From Arthrobacter sp. ISL-5 (GTDB taxonomy: Bacteria > Actinomycetota > Actinomycetes > Actinomycetales > Micrococcaceae): a DNA stretch of 64,000 nt. This document shows, piece after piece, positions 1 through 8,281 of the stretch. Under the pieces are notes generated by a model that ran no database searches, was not told the origin of the DNA, and saw only the letters and a program-made list of their open reading frames with translations. Every line of letters begins with the position of its first letter. Position 1 is the first letter of the stretch. Position numbers and translations under genes: made by a program. The stretch is from NCBI RefSeq assembly GCF_018613835.1, contig NZ_JAGGPM010000004.1, positions 62,001-126,000 of the forward strand, read 5' to 3'.

Positions 1-1047
1 CCCGCCCATTCGGTCGACGACGTTCGCCTCGGTCGCGGCCTCCAGTCCTGCGTTTGCCAGCGGTGGGTGCCCGACGAGGTATGCACTCGCGGGGTAGACG
101 AGCCAGAGCGCCAGCACGACTGCGGTGATCAGGGGCAGCCGGCTGGGCCAGACACGTCCGCTCAGGGTGAGAGCGGTGATGGCGATGAGCATCATGAACG
201 GCGTCAGCTGATGGCTCGCGCAGATGACCGAGACGAGCAAGAGCGTCACCGCGAGGGCGCTCACCCGGTGCCCCGGCCGGGGCTCGGCGGGCGACCGCCC
301 TCGCCACCATGCCGCCAGGTCGGCGCGTCGGAAGCCGCGGATCTCGGGGGTCCGCGCGGCCAACGGGCCGACGAGCAGCGCGACCACGACGAGGTACAGG
401 AAGAAGCTGAAGGCCTGGGGAGACAGGTAGTCCTGGTCCTGCCAGTTGCCGAGGCAGAAGACCCAGAGCGCGAGCCAGCGCCGTCGCGGATCGCGCGTCA
501 GGTAGCGCGTCAGCACGCCCAGGGCAGCGAGCCACAGACCCATGTTGAGCATCGGCGCCCACAGAGCAACGGCCACCGGGTCGAGACCGGTCGCCCGGAG
601 TGCCGTCGCCAGAAGGGCGAAGAAACCCGGCCAGTTGAAGTACGCGTCGATGTCCGGGTCGATCCCTTGGGTTCGCGAGAGGGCGTCGGCGATGCCGAGA
701 TGACGGAACGCGACCTCACCCCGCGGTACGTCCGTCACGAAGGCTGCGGTCCCGAAGAGCACGAGCACGAGCACCACGACGAGCCACATCATGACCGGGC
801 GGCGCGCCGGGCCCGCGGCATCCCCCCGCAGGGCCACGACGAAGGCGACGTTCAGAAGCAGGACCCCCGCCCAGAACGGGTAGGGCAGCACGGCGACGAG
901 CCCCAGGTCGCTGTTCACGGGCACGGCCACCGTGGAGGCGGCCCCCGCGGCAAGGGCCAGCGACACGACTCCCGCCAGTGCGCACCACACGTCACGGGGC
1001 TTCCAGCGTCCCTCGGTGCGGCTGGTCGCAGCGAGGGCCCTGGTCAT
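1..1047 (-). CDS. Multi-pass membrane protein of the polysaccharide cluster (C-terminus cut by window edge)
   Basis: An open frame of 349 codons starts with ATG at 1047 and runs off the left edge without a stop. The visible part is dominated by hydrophobic segments (about residues 21-45, 55-75 and 86-106, with more beyond) separated by Arg-rich loops, as in polytopic membrane proteins of surface-polysaccharide loci such as GT-C transferases or polymerases. The start codon overlaps the flippase stop as ATGA, so the two genes are translationally coupled. A motif DAYFNWPGFF near residue 135 follows a hydrophobic segment. No family is firmly recognised; the role in glycan polymerisation or transfer is inferred from the neighbours. 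Confidence 0.75.
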   Translation of the reverse strand, partial: MTRALAATSRTEGRWKPRDVWCALAGVVSLALAAGAASTVAVPVNSDLGLVAVLPYPFWAGVLLLNVAFVVALRGDAAGPARRPVMMWLVVVLVLVLFGTAAFVTDVPRGEVAFRHLGIADALSRTQGIDPDIDAYFNWPGFFALLATALRATGLDPVAVALWAPMLNMGLWLAALGVLTRYLTRDPRRRWLALWVFCLGNWQDQDYLSPQAFSFFLYLVVVALLVGPLAARTPEIRGFRRADLAAWWRGRSPAEPRPGHRVSALAVTLLLVSVICASHQLTPFMMLIAITALTLSGRVWPSRLPLITAVVLALWLVYPASAYLVGHPPLANAGLEAATEANVVDRMGG

Positions 1048-2327
1048 CGCTCGTCCCGGGTGACGCGCCGGAGGACGGCGATCAGCCGGAGGCCGACCGC
1101 CGCGGCCCCGATGGAGAGCACCACCAGCCACGCAAGGGCCATGGCGCTGGGGCCCCTTTCAGCGGCCGACAGCGCTGAGGCGCAGAGGGCGATTCCGAGC
1201 GTCACACCGACCACGATCGCCTCCGCGTAGTGACCGCGGGCCCGGCACACGGCGTTGTAGGCCTGGAGCACCGCGTACGGCACCAGTCCGGCCGCCAACC
1301 ACCGCAGGGCGCCGGCGGACGAGTCAGCGTACCGCTCTCCCAGCAGACTGAGCAGCGGGTGAGCGAGGAGGACGAGGACGGCGGCAGCCAGACCTCCTAC
1401 GGCGAGCGACCAACGGAGACTCGCCCAGGTGGTCGATACCAGGCGGTCCGGGTCGCGGACACCCTCGGAGAACTGGACGATTCCCATCAGCATCGGAGCG
1501 GTGTAGGCGGCCCAGGCCATCATCCATGCGGGATACCAGTAGGCAGCGGCCTCCGGCGCCACCATGTGCGCGAGCAGGAGCGGCAGCACCAGCCCGGGGG
1601 CGCGCTCGGTGAGCGTGAGGAGCTGGTGCGGAATGCCCATCGCTAGCAGTGGACGGCCGCGCGCCACGCGCAAGGACGGTCGCGGCCGGTAGCCGACCAG
1701 TCTTCGCAGCTGGACCGCACCGACAACGCAGGCCACGGTCGTCCCGAGGGTCCAGCAGGCCATCAGCACGTCGGCGGAGGCGCCGTGCGCCTGCCAGGCC
1801 ACGAGCGCTGCAGCCCCGAGGGAGACCCCGCCGCCCAACGCGTACCTCGAAGTCGCGCTGGCACCGCGTCCCAACGCCACGAGCGCCTGGTCCAGCACGA
1901 TGACCAGGGTGCCGGTGACGGCAGCCACGAGGAACGTGAGCCAGAAGAGAACCGATACCGAGGCTGTGTCCGGCATTACGGCCGACTGCAGCACGAGGTA
2001 GCCGAGGGCCAGCACGGTGCCGGCTACCCCCACGATGGCGAACGCCGCGTCCAGCACCCGCGCGGGCGCCTCCCCTCGCCCCACCGCGAGGATCACGGCC
2101 GAACCGGCGCCCAGCACTGCGAACTGCGTGCAGATCATCACCGCCGAGACCGCGGCCATTGTGAGCCCGACCTCACGGTCGGACGTCGCGCGCGCGACCA
2201 CGACCCAGAAGGCGAAACCTGCGCCCGTCTGGGCGGCCTTGCCCACGATGAGGCCGAGCGAGCTGCGCAGGGCGGAGTGCCGGACAGTTGAGGCGTCCGT
2301 GACAGCGGTCCTCCGCTCAGCCCTCAC
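1044..2327 (-). CDS. Wzx/MATE-like polysaccharide flippase
   Basis: A 427-residue polytopic membrane protein with about 12-14 hydrophobic segments along its whole length and few charged loops, the pattern of lipid-linked oligosaccharide flippases of the Wzx/MurJ (MOP) superfamily. It would move undecaprenyl-linked glycan across the inner membrane. I place the start at GTG 2327 because it overlaps the stop of the upstream glycosyltransferase as GTGA; the same frame extends to 2624 but that part is Arg-rich and antisense-like. It is coupled to the membrane protein downstream (ATGA at 1044-1047). The family assignment rests on topology and context rather than on a signature motif. Confidence 0.8.
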   Translation of the reverse strand: MRAERRTAVTDASTVRHSALRSSLGLIVGKAAQTGAGFAFWVVVARATSDREVGLTMAAVSAVMICTQFAVLGAGSAVILAVGRGEAPARVLDAAFAIVGVAGTVLALGYLVLQSAVMPDTASVSVLFWLTFLVAAVTGTLVIVLDQALVALGRGASATSRYALGGGVSLGAAALVAWQAHGASADVLMACWTLGTTVACVVGAVQLRRLVGYRPRPSLRVARGRPLLAMGIPHQLLTLTERAPGLVLPLLLAHMVAPEAAAYWYPAWMMAWAAYTAPMLMGIVQFSEGVRDPDRLVSTTWASLRWSLAVGGLAAAVLVLLAHPLLSLLGERYADSSAGALRWLAAGLVPYAVLQAYNAVCRARGHYAEAIVVGVTLGIALCASALSAAERGPSAMALAWLVVLSIGAAAVGLRLIAVLRRVTRDER

Positions 2328-3136
2328 GACGCGAGACCCCTCGCCATGCCCGCGTAGTTGTACCAGCAGAAGGCGACGTAGTAGCGCAGCCACCGAGGCT
2401 GGCCAGCGGCGAGGCTCAACGCGCTGCCCCGGACTGCCGCGGCGGCCGGCAGCAGCGCCAACCTCGCACCGCGCCAGCCGTGCTTGCGGATCATCCGTCC
2501 CAGTCCCGTTCCGTCCATGAGGAACTGGTCGAGCGCGAAGTCGAAGTCGTCTGCGGCGAAACGATGTTCGACGACGACCCGGCGTGACACCGCCGTTCGC
2601 AGCCCTGACTCCCGCATCCGCCAACGCAGCTCGATGTCCTCACCCGACTTGAACGAGTCGTCGAAGCCCACGCCCAGCATCAGGTCTCGGTCGACGAGCG
2701 TCGCCACGAGCCCGAACCAGTTGCGGCTGCGGCCGGTGCGGTGGTGATGTGCCAGCGCCTGCCCCCAGTAGCCCGGCCCACCGACACTCTCCAGACCGGC
2801 CTGGAGGGCGTCGTAGCCGCCTTCGACCAGCTCCGTGAGCAGGTCTGCGACCCCCGTGGGCCCGAACACGACGTCGGAGTCGACGAGCAGGACCCAACGG
2901 GTGCTGCTGCTCCGCACACCGAGCGTTCGAGCCCATGGCAGGCCGCGGCCCTCGTCACTCAGGACCCGGGCACCGGCCGCGAGGGCGAGGGCGACGGTGC
3001 GGTCGGTGGAGCATCCGTCCACCACGATGATCTCGGCGACACCGGACTGACGCAGGGCTTCCAGACAGCGCGGGAGCATGAGCTCCGCGTTGCGGGCCGG
3101 AACGACCGCGGTGACCTCGGCGGGACTGTGGCCCAC
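2324..3136 (-). CDS. Family 2 glycosyltransferase
   Basis: A 270-residue GT-A fold transferase. The N-terminus VTAVVPARNAE is the usual GT2 nucleotide-binding start, VVDGCSTD (39-45) is the acidic turn of the first half, and LVDSDV (85-90) carries the DxD-type metal site (DSD 86-88). GEDIEL (165-170) supplies the catalytic ED pair. It probably adds one sugar from an NDP donor to a lipid-linked intermediate on the cytoplasmic face. It starts 10 nt after the HPr-kinase-like gene and ends in a GTGA overlap with the flippase, so it is within the operon. Donor and acceptor cannot be deduced. Confidence 0.88.
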   Translation of the reverse strand: MGHSPAEVTAVVPARNAELMLPRCLEALRQSGVAEIIVVDGCSTDRTVALALAAGARVLSDEGRGLPWARTLGVRSSSTRWVLLVDSDVVFGPTGVADLLTELVEGGYDALQAGLESVGGPGYWGQALAHHHRTGRSRNWFGLVATLVDRDLMLGVGFDDSFKSGEDIELRWRMRESGLRTAVSRRVVVEHRFAADDFDFALDQFLMDGTGLGRMIRKHGWRGARLALLPAAAAVRGSALSLAAGQPRWLRYYVAFCWYNYAGMARGLAS

Positions 3137-3146
3137 TGTGTCCCCC

Positions 3147-4238
3147 TCAGGCCTGCTCGTCGAGGACCGACGGCAGCAGCTGCTCGAGATACCGGACGAT
3201 GTCGTCCGACGCCTCGTCCGCCGTGAACACGGAGGGCACCTGCAGCAGGTGGCAGGGCCGTCCGTCGAGCGCCTTGCTCAGCACGACCCCCTTCGCCGCG
3301 AAGTGCTCGCGCCACGGGACGACGGACGTGGCCGCCAGGCCGGTCACGACCCGCTGCGAGAAGCCCGCCATCTCGATGTGGAAGTTGCCGAGCATCCGGT
3401 CGACCATCCACTCGGTCGTCCGCTCGACGATCCGAGACCGGGCGCCCTCGAAGCGCTCGACGTAGACCGCGGCCGCGAGCGGGGCCGAGGTGGTCACTTC
3501 TCGCCCCGGGAACGCGGTCCCCGGCACGACCATGCGGTGCTCCGGCGACCATCGCCGGGAGAAGTCCGCGAGGCGCGGATAACGGATGACGTACGGGTGC
3601 ACCACCGTGGTGAGACGGCTGACGCTCTGCGAGAGCCGTGACGGGACGAGGGGCTTCCGGACACCTTCGAAGAGGTGCGGGTAGATGGCCCGGTGGTGCG
3701 GCTTGATGAACATCGGCTTCGCGTAGCCGAGCAGCGTGGCGTCCTCGGCGAGGAAGGCCCAGTCGTCGCCCATGAACGACCACCCCTCGCGCCGCATCAG
3801 CTTGGCGACGGTGCTCGTCTTACCGGTCCCTCCGGCGGCGGGAAGCGCGATCGCGTGACCCCGGTACGCCATCGTTGCCGCGTGGATCATGCCGGCTCCT
3901 CGACCGACCATGGCGGCATCGAGAACAGGGACCACGGAGGTCAACAGCTCGCCCGGCCCGTGAATGCGCCACTGCTCTGCGTCCCTCACGACCTGGACCC
4001 GATCGTCTTGGAAGCGCACGCTGTTCCCCGTATACGCGAGCTCGTGCTCGAGCAGACCCGCATCCGGCATCGGCTCCGGCCGGTCATCGACGACGATGTC
4101 GGCCGGCCGTTCGGTGTCGGTGGCGAAACACGCCAACATGCTCTGGAGCTGGGTCGCTGCCGGCGCCTTTGCGTCGACGCGGATGTTGACGCGGCCGTGG
4201 ATGTCGAAGTGCAGTGCCTTGGTCTGCCGGGTGCGCAT
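3147..4238 (-). CDS. HPr-kinase/phosphorylase-like P-loop protein
   Basis: A 363-residue protein with a Walker A motif AAGGTGKTS (134-142) followed by GDDW (157-160), the arrangement of the HPr kinase C-terminal domain and its homologues in peptide and glycan clusters (for example the kinases of lasso-peptide loci). The N-terminal about 110 residues match nothing I recognise. HPr kinases phosphorylate a serine on a small partner protein, but no PTS or HPr gene is in view, so the substrate here is unknown. A good ribosome site (AGGGGA) precedes ATG 4238. It lies between a glycosyltransferase remnant and an intact glycosyltransferase, so it probably serves polysaccharide assembly or its control. 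Confidence 0.75.
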   Translation of the reverse strand: MRTRQTKALHFDIHGRVNIRVDAKAPAATQLQSMLACFATDTERPADIVVDDRPEPMPDAGLLEHELAYTGNSVRFQDDRVQVVRDAEQWRIHGPGELLTSVVPVLDAAMVGRGAGMIHAATMAYRGHAIALPAAGGTGKTSTVAKLMRREGWSFMGDDWAFLAEDATLLGYAKPMFIKPHHRAIYPHLFEGVRKPLVPSRLSQSVSRLTTVVHPYVIRYPRLADFSRRWSPEHRMVVPGTAFPGREVTTSAPLAAAVYVERFEGARSRIVERTTEWMVDRMLGNFHIEMAGFSQRVVTGLAATSVVPWREHFAAKGVVLSKALDGRPCHLLQVPSVFTADEASDDIVRYLEQLLPSVLDEQA

Positions 4239-4261
4239 GGTCGTCCCCTGTCTGGGTGGTG

Positions 4262-4591
4262 TCAGTCGGATGGTGTTGCTGGTGTGAACGGTGTCGGCCG
4301 GGTCGACGGTGTCCGCGGTGTCACATAGGAACGCTCACTGCCCAAGGCTTGTGCAGCGTCCGCGAGCCGGGCCACCTCGGCCTTGCTGCGCCCTTCCGCC
4401 CAGCACCGCCCCCTGAAGTACGCCCAACGGGCCCGGTCGCTTGGGACGAGATCGTGCACGACCGAGCTCGGCTCGAGGAGGATGTACGAGCCAGGCTGCC
4501 CGGTGTACGAGGACCCCACGACCCAACGGAACTCGGGAGGCAGCCACGCGGGCTCTTCCTCCGCCCAAGTTGCAGTTTCATGAATCCTCAT
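4262..4591 (-). pseudogene. Internally deleted GT2 glycosyltransferase remnant
   Basis: A 109-residue frame (ATG 4591, preceded by GGTGAGG; an in-frame ATG lies at 4615). Two blocks of a larger actinobacterial GT2 protein appear fused: PPEFRWVVGSSYTGQPG, which in full proteins precedes the catalytic core, and then YILLEPSSVVHDLVP with AYFRGRCWAEGRSKAEVARL and SERSYV, which normally form the C-terminal tail. The DxD region and the ED catalytic block expected between them are missing, so it should be catalytically dead. The frame is still open and well initiated, so a short protein may be made. The family comparison is from memory. Confidence 0.55.
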
Positions 4592-4679
4592 TGCCTCACC
4601 TCGCCAGGGAATCATCTCGAGGGCTTCGTCCTCGTTGTTGGCACCCTCGAAAAAAGAGCATATGGCCGGCCCCGCCCGT

Positions 4680-4725
4680 TAAACACCAGTAGTGAGTACT
4701 CGTAAACACCAGTAGTGAGTACTCG
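4680..4725. repeat. Two tandem copies of a 23-bp repeat upstream of the polysaccharide operon
   Basis: Positions 4680-4702 and 4703-4725 are identical 23-mers (TAAACACCAGTAGTGAGTAC followed by TCG). Each contains the 8-bp palindrome GAGTACTC. They lie about 90-130 bp upstream of the first start codon of the minus-strand cluster, where an operator would be expected. Function is inferred. The rest of 4616-4872 holds no gene that I can see. Confidence 0.7.
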
Positions 4726-4872
4726 CTTTTATGTCGCGTCCCACCTAGGTAATTTCGTGCTCCCGCCAGAGCCAAGTGTGGACGGGCAACGCCGAGTGAT
4801 CTGTTAGGTACATTGGGGGACGTATCCCGTAAGCGCGTTAGGTAGAAGGGGTACCCTGGGCGGAGACAGAAA

Positions 4873-4906
4873 AAAACCCCTAGAATCCTTGGATTCTAGG
4901 GGTTTT
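4873..4906. terminator. Bidirectional Rho-independent terminator
   Basis: A perfect 16-bp inverted repeat, AAAACCCCTAGAATCC and its complement, separated by TT. The A-run on one side and T-run on the other allow termination in both directions. It sits just downstream of tRNA-Leu, which is read leftwards, and separates it from the polysaccharide cluster. Confidence 0.9.
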
Positions 4907-4912
4907 CCCTTG

Positions 4913-4995
4913 TGCGCGGAGGGGGACTTGAACCCCCACCCCCTTTCGAGGACTAGCACCTCAAGCTAGCGCGTCTGCCATTCCGCCACCCGCGC
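4913..4995 (-). tRNA. tRNA-Leu (anticodon GAG)
   Basis: Read on the minus strand, the acceptor arm GCGCGGG pairs with TCCGCGC (one G-U), the anticodon stem CTAGC/GCTAG encloses the loop TTGAGGT with anticodon GAG, there is a long variable arm (type II, as expected for Leu), and the T-loop is GTTCAAGTC. The discriminator base is A and no CCA is encoded. A strong terminator follows immediately. Confidence 0.95.
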
Positions 4996-5187
4996 AGGTG
5001 GTGATTCGGGGACCCGTTCCGCCTTTCAGCGTTTCGCATCTCTCCGAAGCAGCGAGAAAAACTCTAACACGAACTTTGGGCAAACATGGAATCGGGCCGA
5101 CTGGGTAGGCTGAACCTACGTGTTCCGGCGGCCAAAACCCGCCACAGCCCGCGTGAATCCGCATTCCCATGCATTAAGGAGTGATCA

Positions 5188-6492
5188 ATGTCTCACATCC
5201 GGCCAGAGGACGAAGTCGTCACCATCTGCCAGGAGCTCATCCGCATCGATTCGTCCAACTTCGGGGACGGTTCCGGGCCGGGCGAACGCGCGGCGGCCGA
5301 ATACACCGCCGGCCTGATTTCCGAGGTGGGGCTGGACGCGGAGATCTTCGAGTCGGAGCCGGGCCGGGCCAGCGTGGTCACGCGGCTGGCGGGGGAGGAC
5401 CCCTCCGCAAGCGCACTGGTGGTGCACGGGCACCTGGACGTCGTCCCGGCGCTCCGGGAGCAATGGTCGGTGGATCCGTTTGGCGCCGAGCTGAAGGACG
5501 GGCTGATCTGGGGCCGCGGTGCCGTGGACATGAAGGACATGGACGCCATGATCCTGTCCGTTCTGCGGGACTTCGCCAGGACGGGCCGCAAGCCAAAGCG
5601 CGACATCATCTTTGCTTTCTTTGCCGATGAGGAGGCCGGCGGCGTCCACGGCTCCCAGTTCGCCGTCAAGCACCGCCCGGAGCTCTTCGAGGGGGCAACG
5701 GAGGCGATCTCGGAGGTGGGCGGATTCTCCGCCACCATCGGCGGGCAGCGCACCTATCTTCTGCAGACGGCGGAGAAGGGCATTTCGTGGCTGCGGCTGG
5801 TCGCCCACGGCCGGGCCGGCCACGGCTCACAGATCAGCACGGACAACGCCATCACCCGCCTCGCCGGCGCCGTGACGCGCATCGGCGAGTACCAATGGCC
5901 CATCGAGCTGACGGCCACCACGCGTCAGTTCCTCGACGGCGTAACGGAACTCACCGGCGTCGAGTTCGATCCGGACAATCCGGAGAGGCTGCTGAAGGAA
6001 TTGGGCACGGTGGCCCGCTTTGTCGGCGCCACGCTGCAGAACACGTCCAACCCGACCCTCCTGAGGGGCGGCTACAAGCACAACGTCATTCCCGAATCAG
6101 CCGAGGCCCTGGTGGACTGCCGGACCCTTCCCGGCCAGCAGGAGCAGGTACTGGAGATTGTGCGCGAGCTGGCCGGCAGCGGGGTGGACGTCAGCTACGT
6201 GCACAACGACGTCTCCCTCGAGGTCCCCTTTTCCGGCAACCTCGTGGATTCCATGATCGATGCCCTGCACTCGGAGGACCCGGGGGCCAAGGTCCTGCCG
6301 TACACACTGTCCGGCGGCACCGACAACAAGGCCCTCAGCAAGCTCGGCATCACCGGGTACGGTTTCGCCCCGCTCCAGTTGCCGGACGATCTGGACTTCA
6401 CGGGCATGTTCCACGGCGTGGACGAACGGGTTCCCGCTGACTCGCTGAAGTTCGGCGCACGGGTCCTGAACACCCTGCTCACCAACTACTGA
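5188..6492 (+). CDS. M20-family metallopeptidase / deacylase
   Basis: A 434-residue zinc-dependent hydrolase of the M20/ArgE/DapE/carboxypeptidase Ss1 type. HGHLDVVP (80-87) gives ligand His82 and catalytic Asp84, GRGAVDMKD (109-117) the bridging Asp114, and ADEEAGG (146-152) the catalytic and ligand Glu pair. The central lid domain carries HGRAGHGSQ, typical of the dimerisation insert. AAGGAG precedes ATG 5188. The substrate is probably a dipeptide or N-acylated amino acid; the motif set does not discriminate. The next gene starts 8 nt after the stop, so the two are probably cotranscribed. Confidence 0.9.
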   Translation: MSHIRPEDEVVTICQELIRIDSSNFGDGSGPGERAAAEYTAGLISEVGLDAEIFESEPGRASVVTRLAGEDPSASALVVHGHLDVVPALREQWSVDPFGAELKDGLIWGRGAVDMKDMDAMILSVLRDFARTGRKPKRDIIFAFFADEEAGGVHGSQFAVKHRPELFEGATEAISEVGGFSATIGGQRTYLLQTAEKGISWLRLVAHGRAGHGSQISTDNAITRLAGAVTRIGEYQWPIELTATTRQFLDGVTELTGVEFDPDNPERLLKELGTVARFVGATLQNTSNPTLLRGGYKHNVIPESAEALVDCRTLPGQQEQVLEIVRELAGSGVDVSYVHNDVSLEVPFSGNLVDSMIDALHSEDPGAKVLPYTLSGGTDNKALSKLGITGYGFAPLQLPDDLDFTGMFHGVDERVPADSLKFGARVLNTLLTNY

Positions 6493-6500
6493 GCCGTCCC

Positions 6501-7661
6501 GTGGACCCCGAACAGCTGCTGCCCGACGATCTGCTCGAACGCATCCGCGGGAGGGCGGCAGGCTATGACGAGAGGAATGCCTTTTTCTCGGAAGATCTCG
6601 ATGAACTCGCCGCTGCAGGTTACCTGAAGGTTTTTGTTCCGGTGTCCGACGGCGGATCCGGCTTCGGTCTCGAAGCGGCGGCCAGGTGCCAGCGGCGGCT
6701 TGCGACGGCCGCCCCGGCCACGGCGCTTGCCATCAACATGCACCTGGTGTGGACCGGGGTGGCGCGCGTCCTGGCGGCACGGGGCGACTCGACCCTCGAC
6801 TTCGTGCTGCGGGAGGCAGCCGCCGGGGAGATCTTCGCGTTCGGGAACTCCGAGGCCGGCAACGACTCCGTCCTCTTCGATTCCCTGACGGAAGCGAGGC
6901 CCCTCCCGGACGGCGGCTATTCGTTTACGGGCACGAAAATCTTCACCAGCCTCTCGCCGGCCTGGACCCGGCTGGGGATTTTCGGCAAGGACAGCGCTGC
7001 CCGCGACGGCGAGGGTGAACTGGTGCACGGGTTCATGGAGCGTGGCTCCGCTGGGTACAGGATCCTCGAGGACTGGAACACGCTGGGAATGCGCGCCAGC
7101 CAGTCCAACACCACCGTGCTGGAGGGCGCCGAGGTGCCGGCGGACCGCATCTTCCGGAAGCTGCCGGTGGGGCCCAACGCGGATCCGCTGATCTTCGCCA
7201 TCTTCGCGTGCTTTGAGACGCTCCTTGCCGGCGTCTATGCCGGCATCGGCGAGCGCGCCCTTCTCCTGGGCGTGGAGGCTGCCAAGCGCAGGACCTCCTT
7301 CAAGAACGGCGGACGCAGCCTCGCCCAGGATCCGGATATCCGCTGGAAGGTGGCGGACGCAGCCATGGCGATGGAGGCGCTCTACCCCCAGCTCGCGGAG
7401 GTCGCCCGGGATGTTGACCAGCTGGTGGACCACGGAAGCCTGTGGTTCTCCAGGCTCGTGGGCCTTAAAGTGCGTGCGACGGAAACGGCGCGGCGCGTGG
7501 TGGACTTGGCCATCCGCGTCTCCGGGGGCTCCAGCTACTTCCGGGGATCCGAACTCGAACGGCTGTACCGTGACGTGCTTGCCGGAATGTTCCATCCCTC
7601 GGACGATGAGTCGGCGCACAACACGGTGGCGAACGCCTGGCTCGGCCCGCTCGAAGACTAG
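6501..7661 (+). CDS. Acyl-CoA dehydrogenase-like flavoprotein
   Basis: A 386-residue protein with the three-part acyl-CoA dehydrogenase layout: N-terminal helices (ELAAAGYLKVFVPVSDGGSG), a middle beta domain (FTGTKIFTSLSPA, WNTLGMRASQSNT) and a C-terminal helical domain (VRVSGGSSYF-type segment near 330). GMRASQS matches the flavin/substrate loop of the family. It would bind FAD and oxidise an acyl-CoA, or act as a flavin-dependent monooxygenase of the DszC type. The usual catalytic Glu could not be located with confidence. Start GTG 6501 follows the M20 peptidase by 8 nt. Confidence 0.82.
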   Translation: MDPEQLLPDDLLERIRGRAAGYDERNAFFSEDLDELAAAGYLKVFVPVSDGGSGFGLEAAARCQRRLATAAPATALAINMHLVWTGVARVLAARGDSTLDFVLREAAAGEIFAFGNSEAGNDSVLFDSLTEARPLPDGGYSFTGTKIFTSLSPAWTRLGIFGKDSAARDGEGELVHGFMERGSAGYRILEDWNTLGMRASQSNTTVLEGAEVPADRIFRKLPVGPNADPLIFAIFACFETLLAGVYAGIGERALLLGVEAAKRRTSFKNGGRSLAQDPDIRWKVADAAMAMEALYPQLAEVARDVDQLVDHGSLWFSRLVGLKVRATETARRVVDLAIRVSGGSSYFRGSELERLYRDVLAGMFHPSDDESAHNTVANAWLGPLED

Positions 7662-7702
7662 CGATCAGGGCTTTGTAGCCGGACCGCGGCGGGCCCGGAA
7701 GG

Positions 7703-7936
7703 CTATACGGTGCGCTGCACCTGCGTGACCCGGCGCCGCAGCCAGAAACGCCTGCCGCCGCCCACGTACAGCCGGCTGCGCTCCAGTTCCCACTTGCCGT
7801 ACTCCGAATGTTCAACCAGCCGGCGGCGTGCTTCGGGCAGTGAATCGTCAGGACTGACCGTCAGTACCAGGTACTCGTACTGCCTCACATAGTCCCGTTC
7901 CCGCAGGACCGAGCTGGTCAGAAAATGTTCCTTCAT
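7703..7936 (-). CDS. Small conserved protein (DUF5703-like)
   Basis: A 77-residue protein starting at ATG 7936, which is preceded by GGAGAG; the frame continues upstream to 8032 without a ribosome site. The sequence is rich in Tyr, Arg and Glu, with a central block YEYLVLTVSPDDSLPEARR and a basic C-terminus. It resembles the DUF5703 proteins common in Micrococcaceae, whose function is unknown. It is divergent from the acidic small gene at 7976, with 39 bp between the two start codons. Confidence 0.7.
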   Translation of the reverse strand: MKEHFLTSSVLRERDYVRQYEYLVLTVSPDDSLPEARRRLVEHSEYGKWELERSRLYVGGGRRFWLRRRVTQVQRTV

Positions 7937-7975
7937 TGCTCTCCATTTTCGTCCTTTTCCCGCTAACGTGAAGGC

Positions 7976-8245
7976 ATGAGCATCGATCCGCGTGTCGCGC
8001 TTCAGTCCTTGACCGCCGCTTTGGAAGAACATCTGGTTGCAGCTTCAACACGTCGGGGCGATGGTGACCCCTCCGTGGAAGCCGCTTTCTTTGCAGTTGC
8101 TGATGCTTTCGAAGTCTACGAGGACGCCCTCTATGAGGCATACAACGAAGTGACACCGCTGCAGGTGTTCGATGACGAGGAAGAGGACGAAGACGAAGAC
8201 GGCGAAGTGGACGACGACGAGGATCTCGAGATCCTGGAGGACTGA
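7976..8245 (+). CDS. Small acidic conserved protein
   Basis: An 89-residue protein whose first 60 residues are predicted helical and whose last 28 are almost all Asp/Glu, giving a strongly negative tail. Similar proteins in Arthrobacter relatives are often labelled primase- or primosome-related, without evidence that I can see here. ATG 7976 lies 39 bp from the divergent gene at 7936, so the two share a promoter region. The stop is followed by a second imperfect copy of the local sequence (GGAGGACTGA twice, near 8237 and 8254), a small tandem duplication at the 3' end. Confidence 0.75.
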   Translation: MSIDPRVALQSLTAALEEHLVAASTRRGDGDPSVEAAFFAVADAFEVYEDALYEAYNEVTPLQVFDDEEEDEDEDGEVDDDEDLEILED

Positions 8246-8281
8246 CCGGATCTTGGAGGACTGACGAAGTCCTACGAGGAC

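Noticed and set aside
67..1230. A 387-codon plus-strand frame at the left edge
   Set aside because: It is rich in Arg, Gly, His and Glu with no hydrophobic core, and lies antisense to the membrane protein and flippase, whose composition and overlaps are convincing.
6486..7619. A 377-codon minus-strand frame
   Set aside because: Antisense to the acyl-CoA dehydrogenase-like gene; it shares GC-rich third-position structure and has no recognisable domain.
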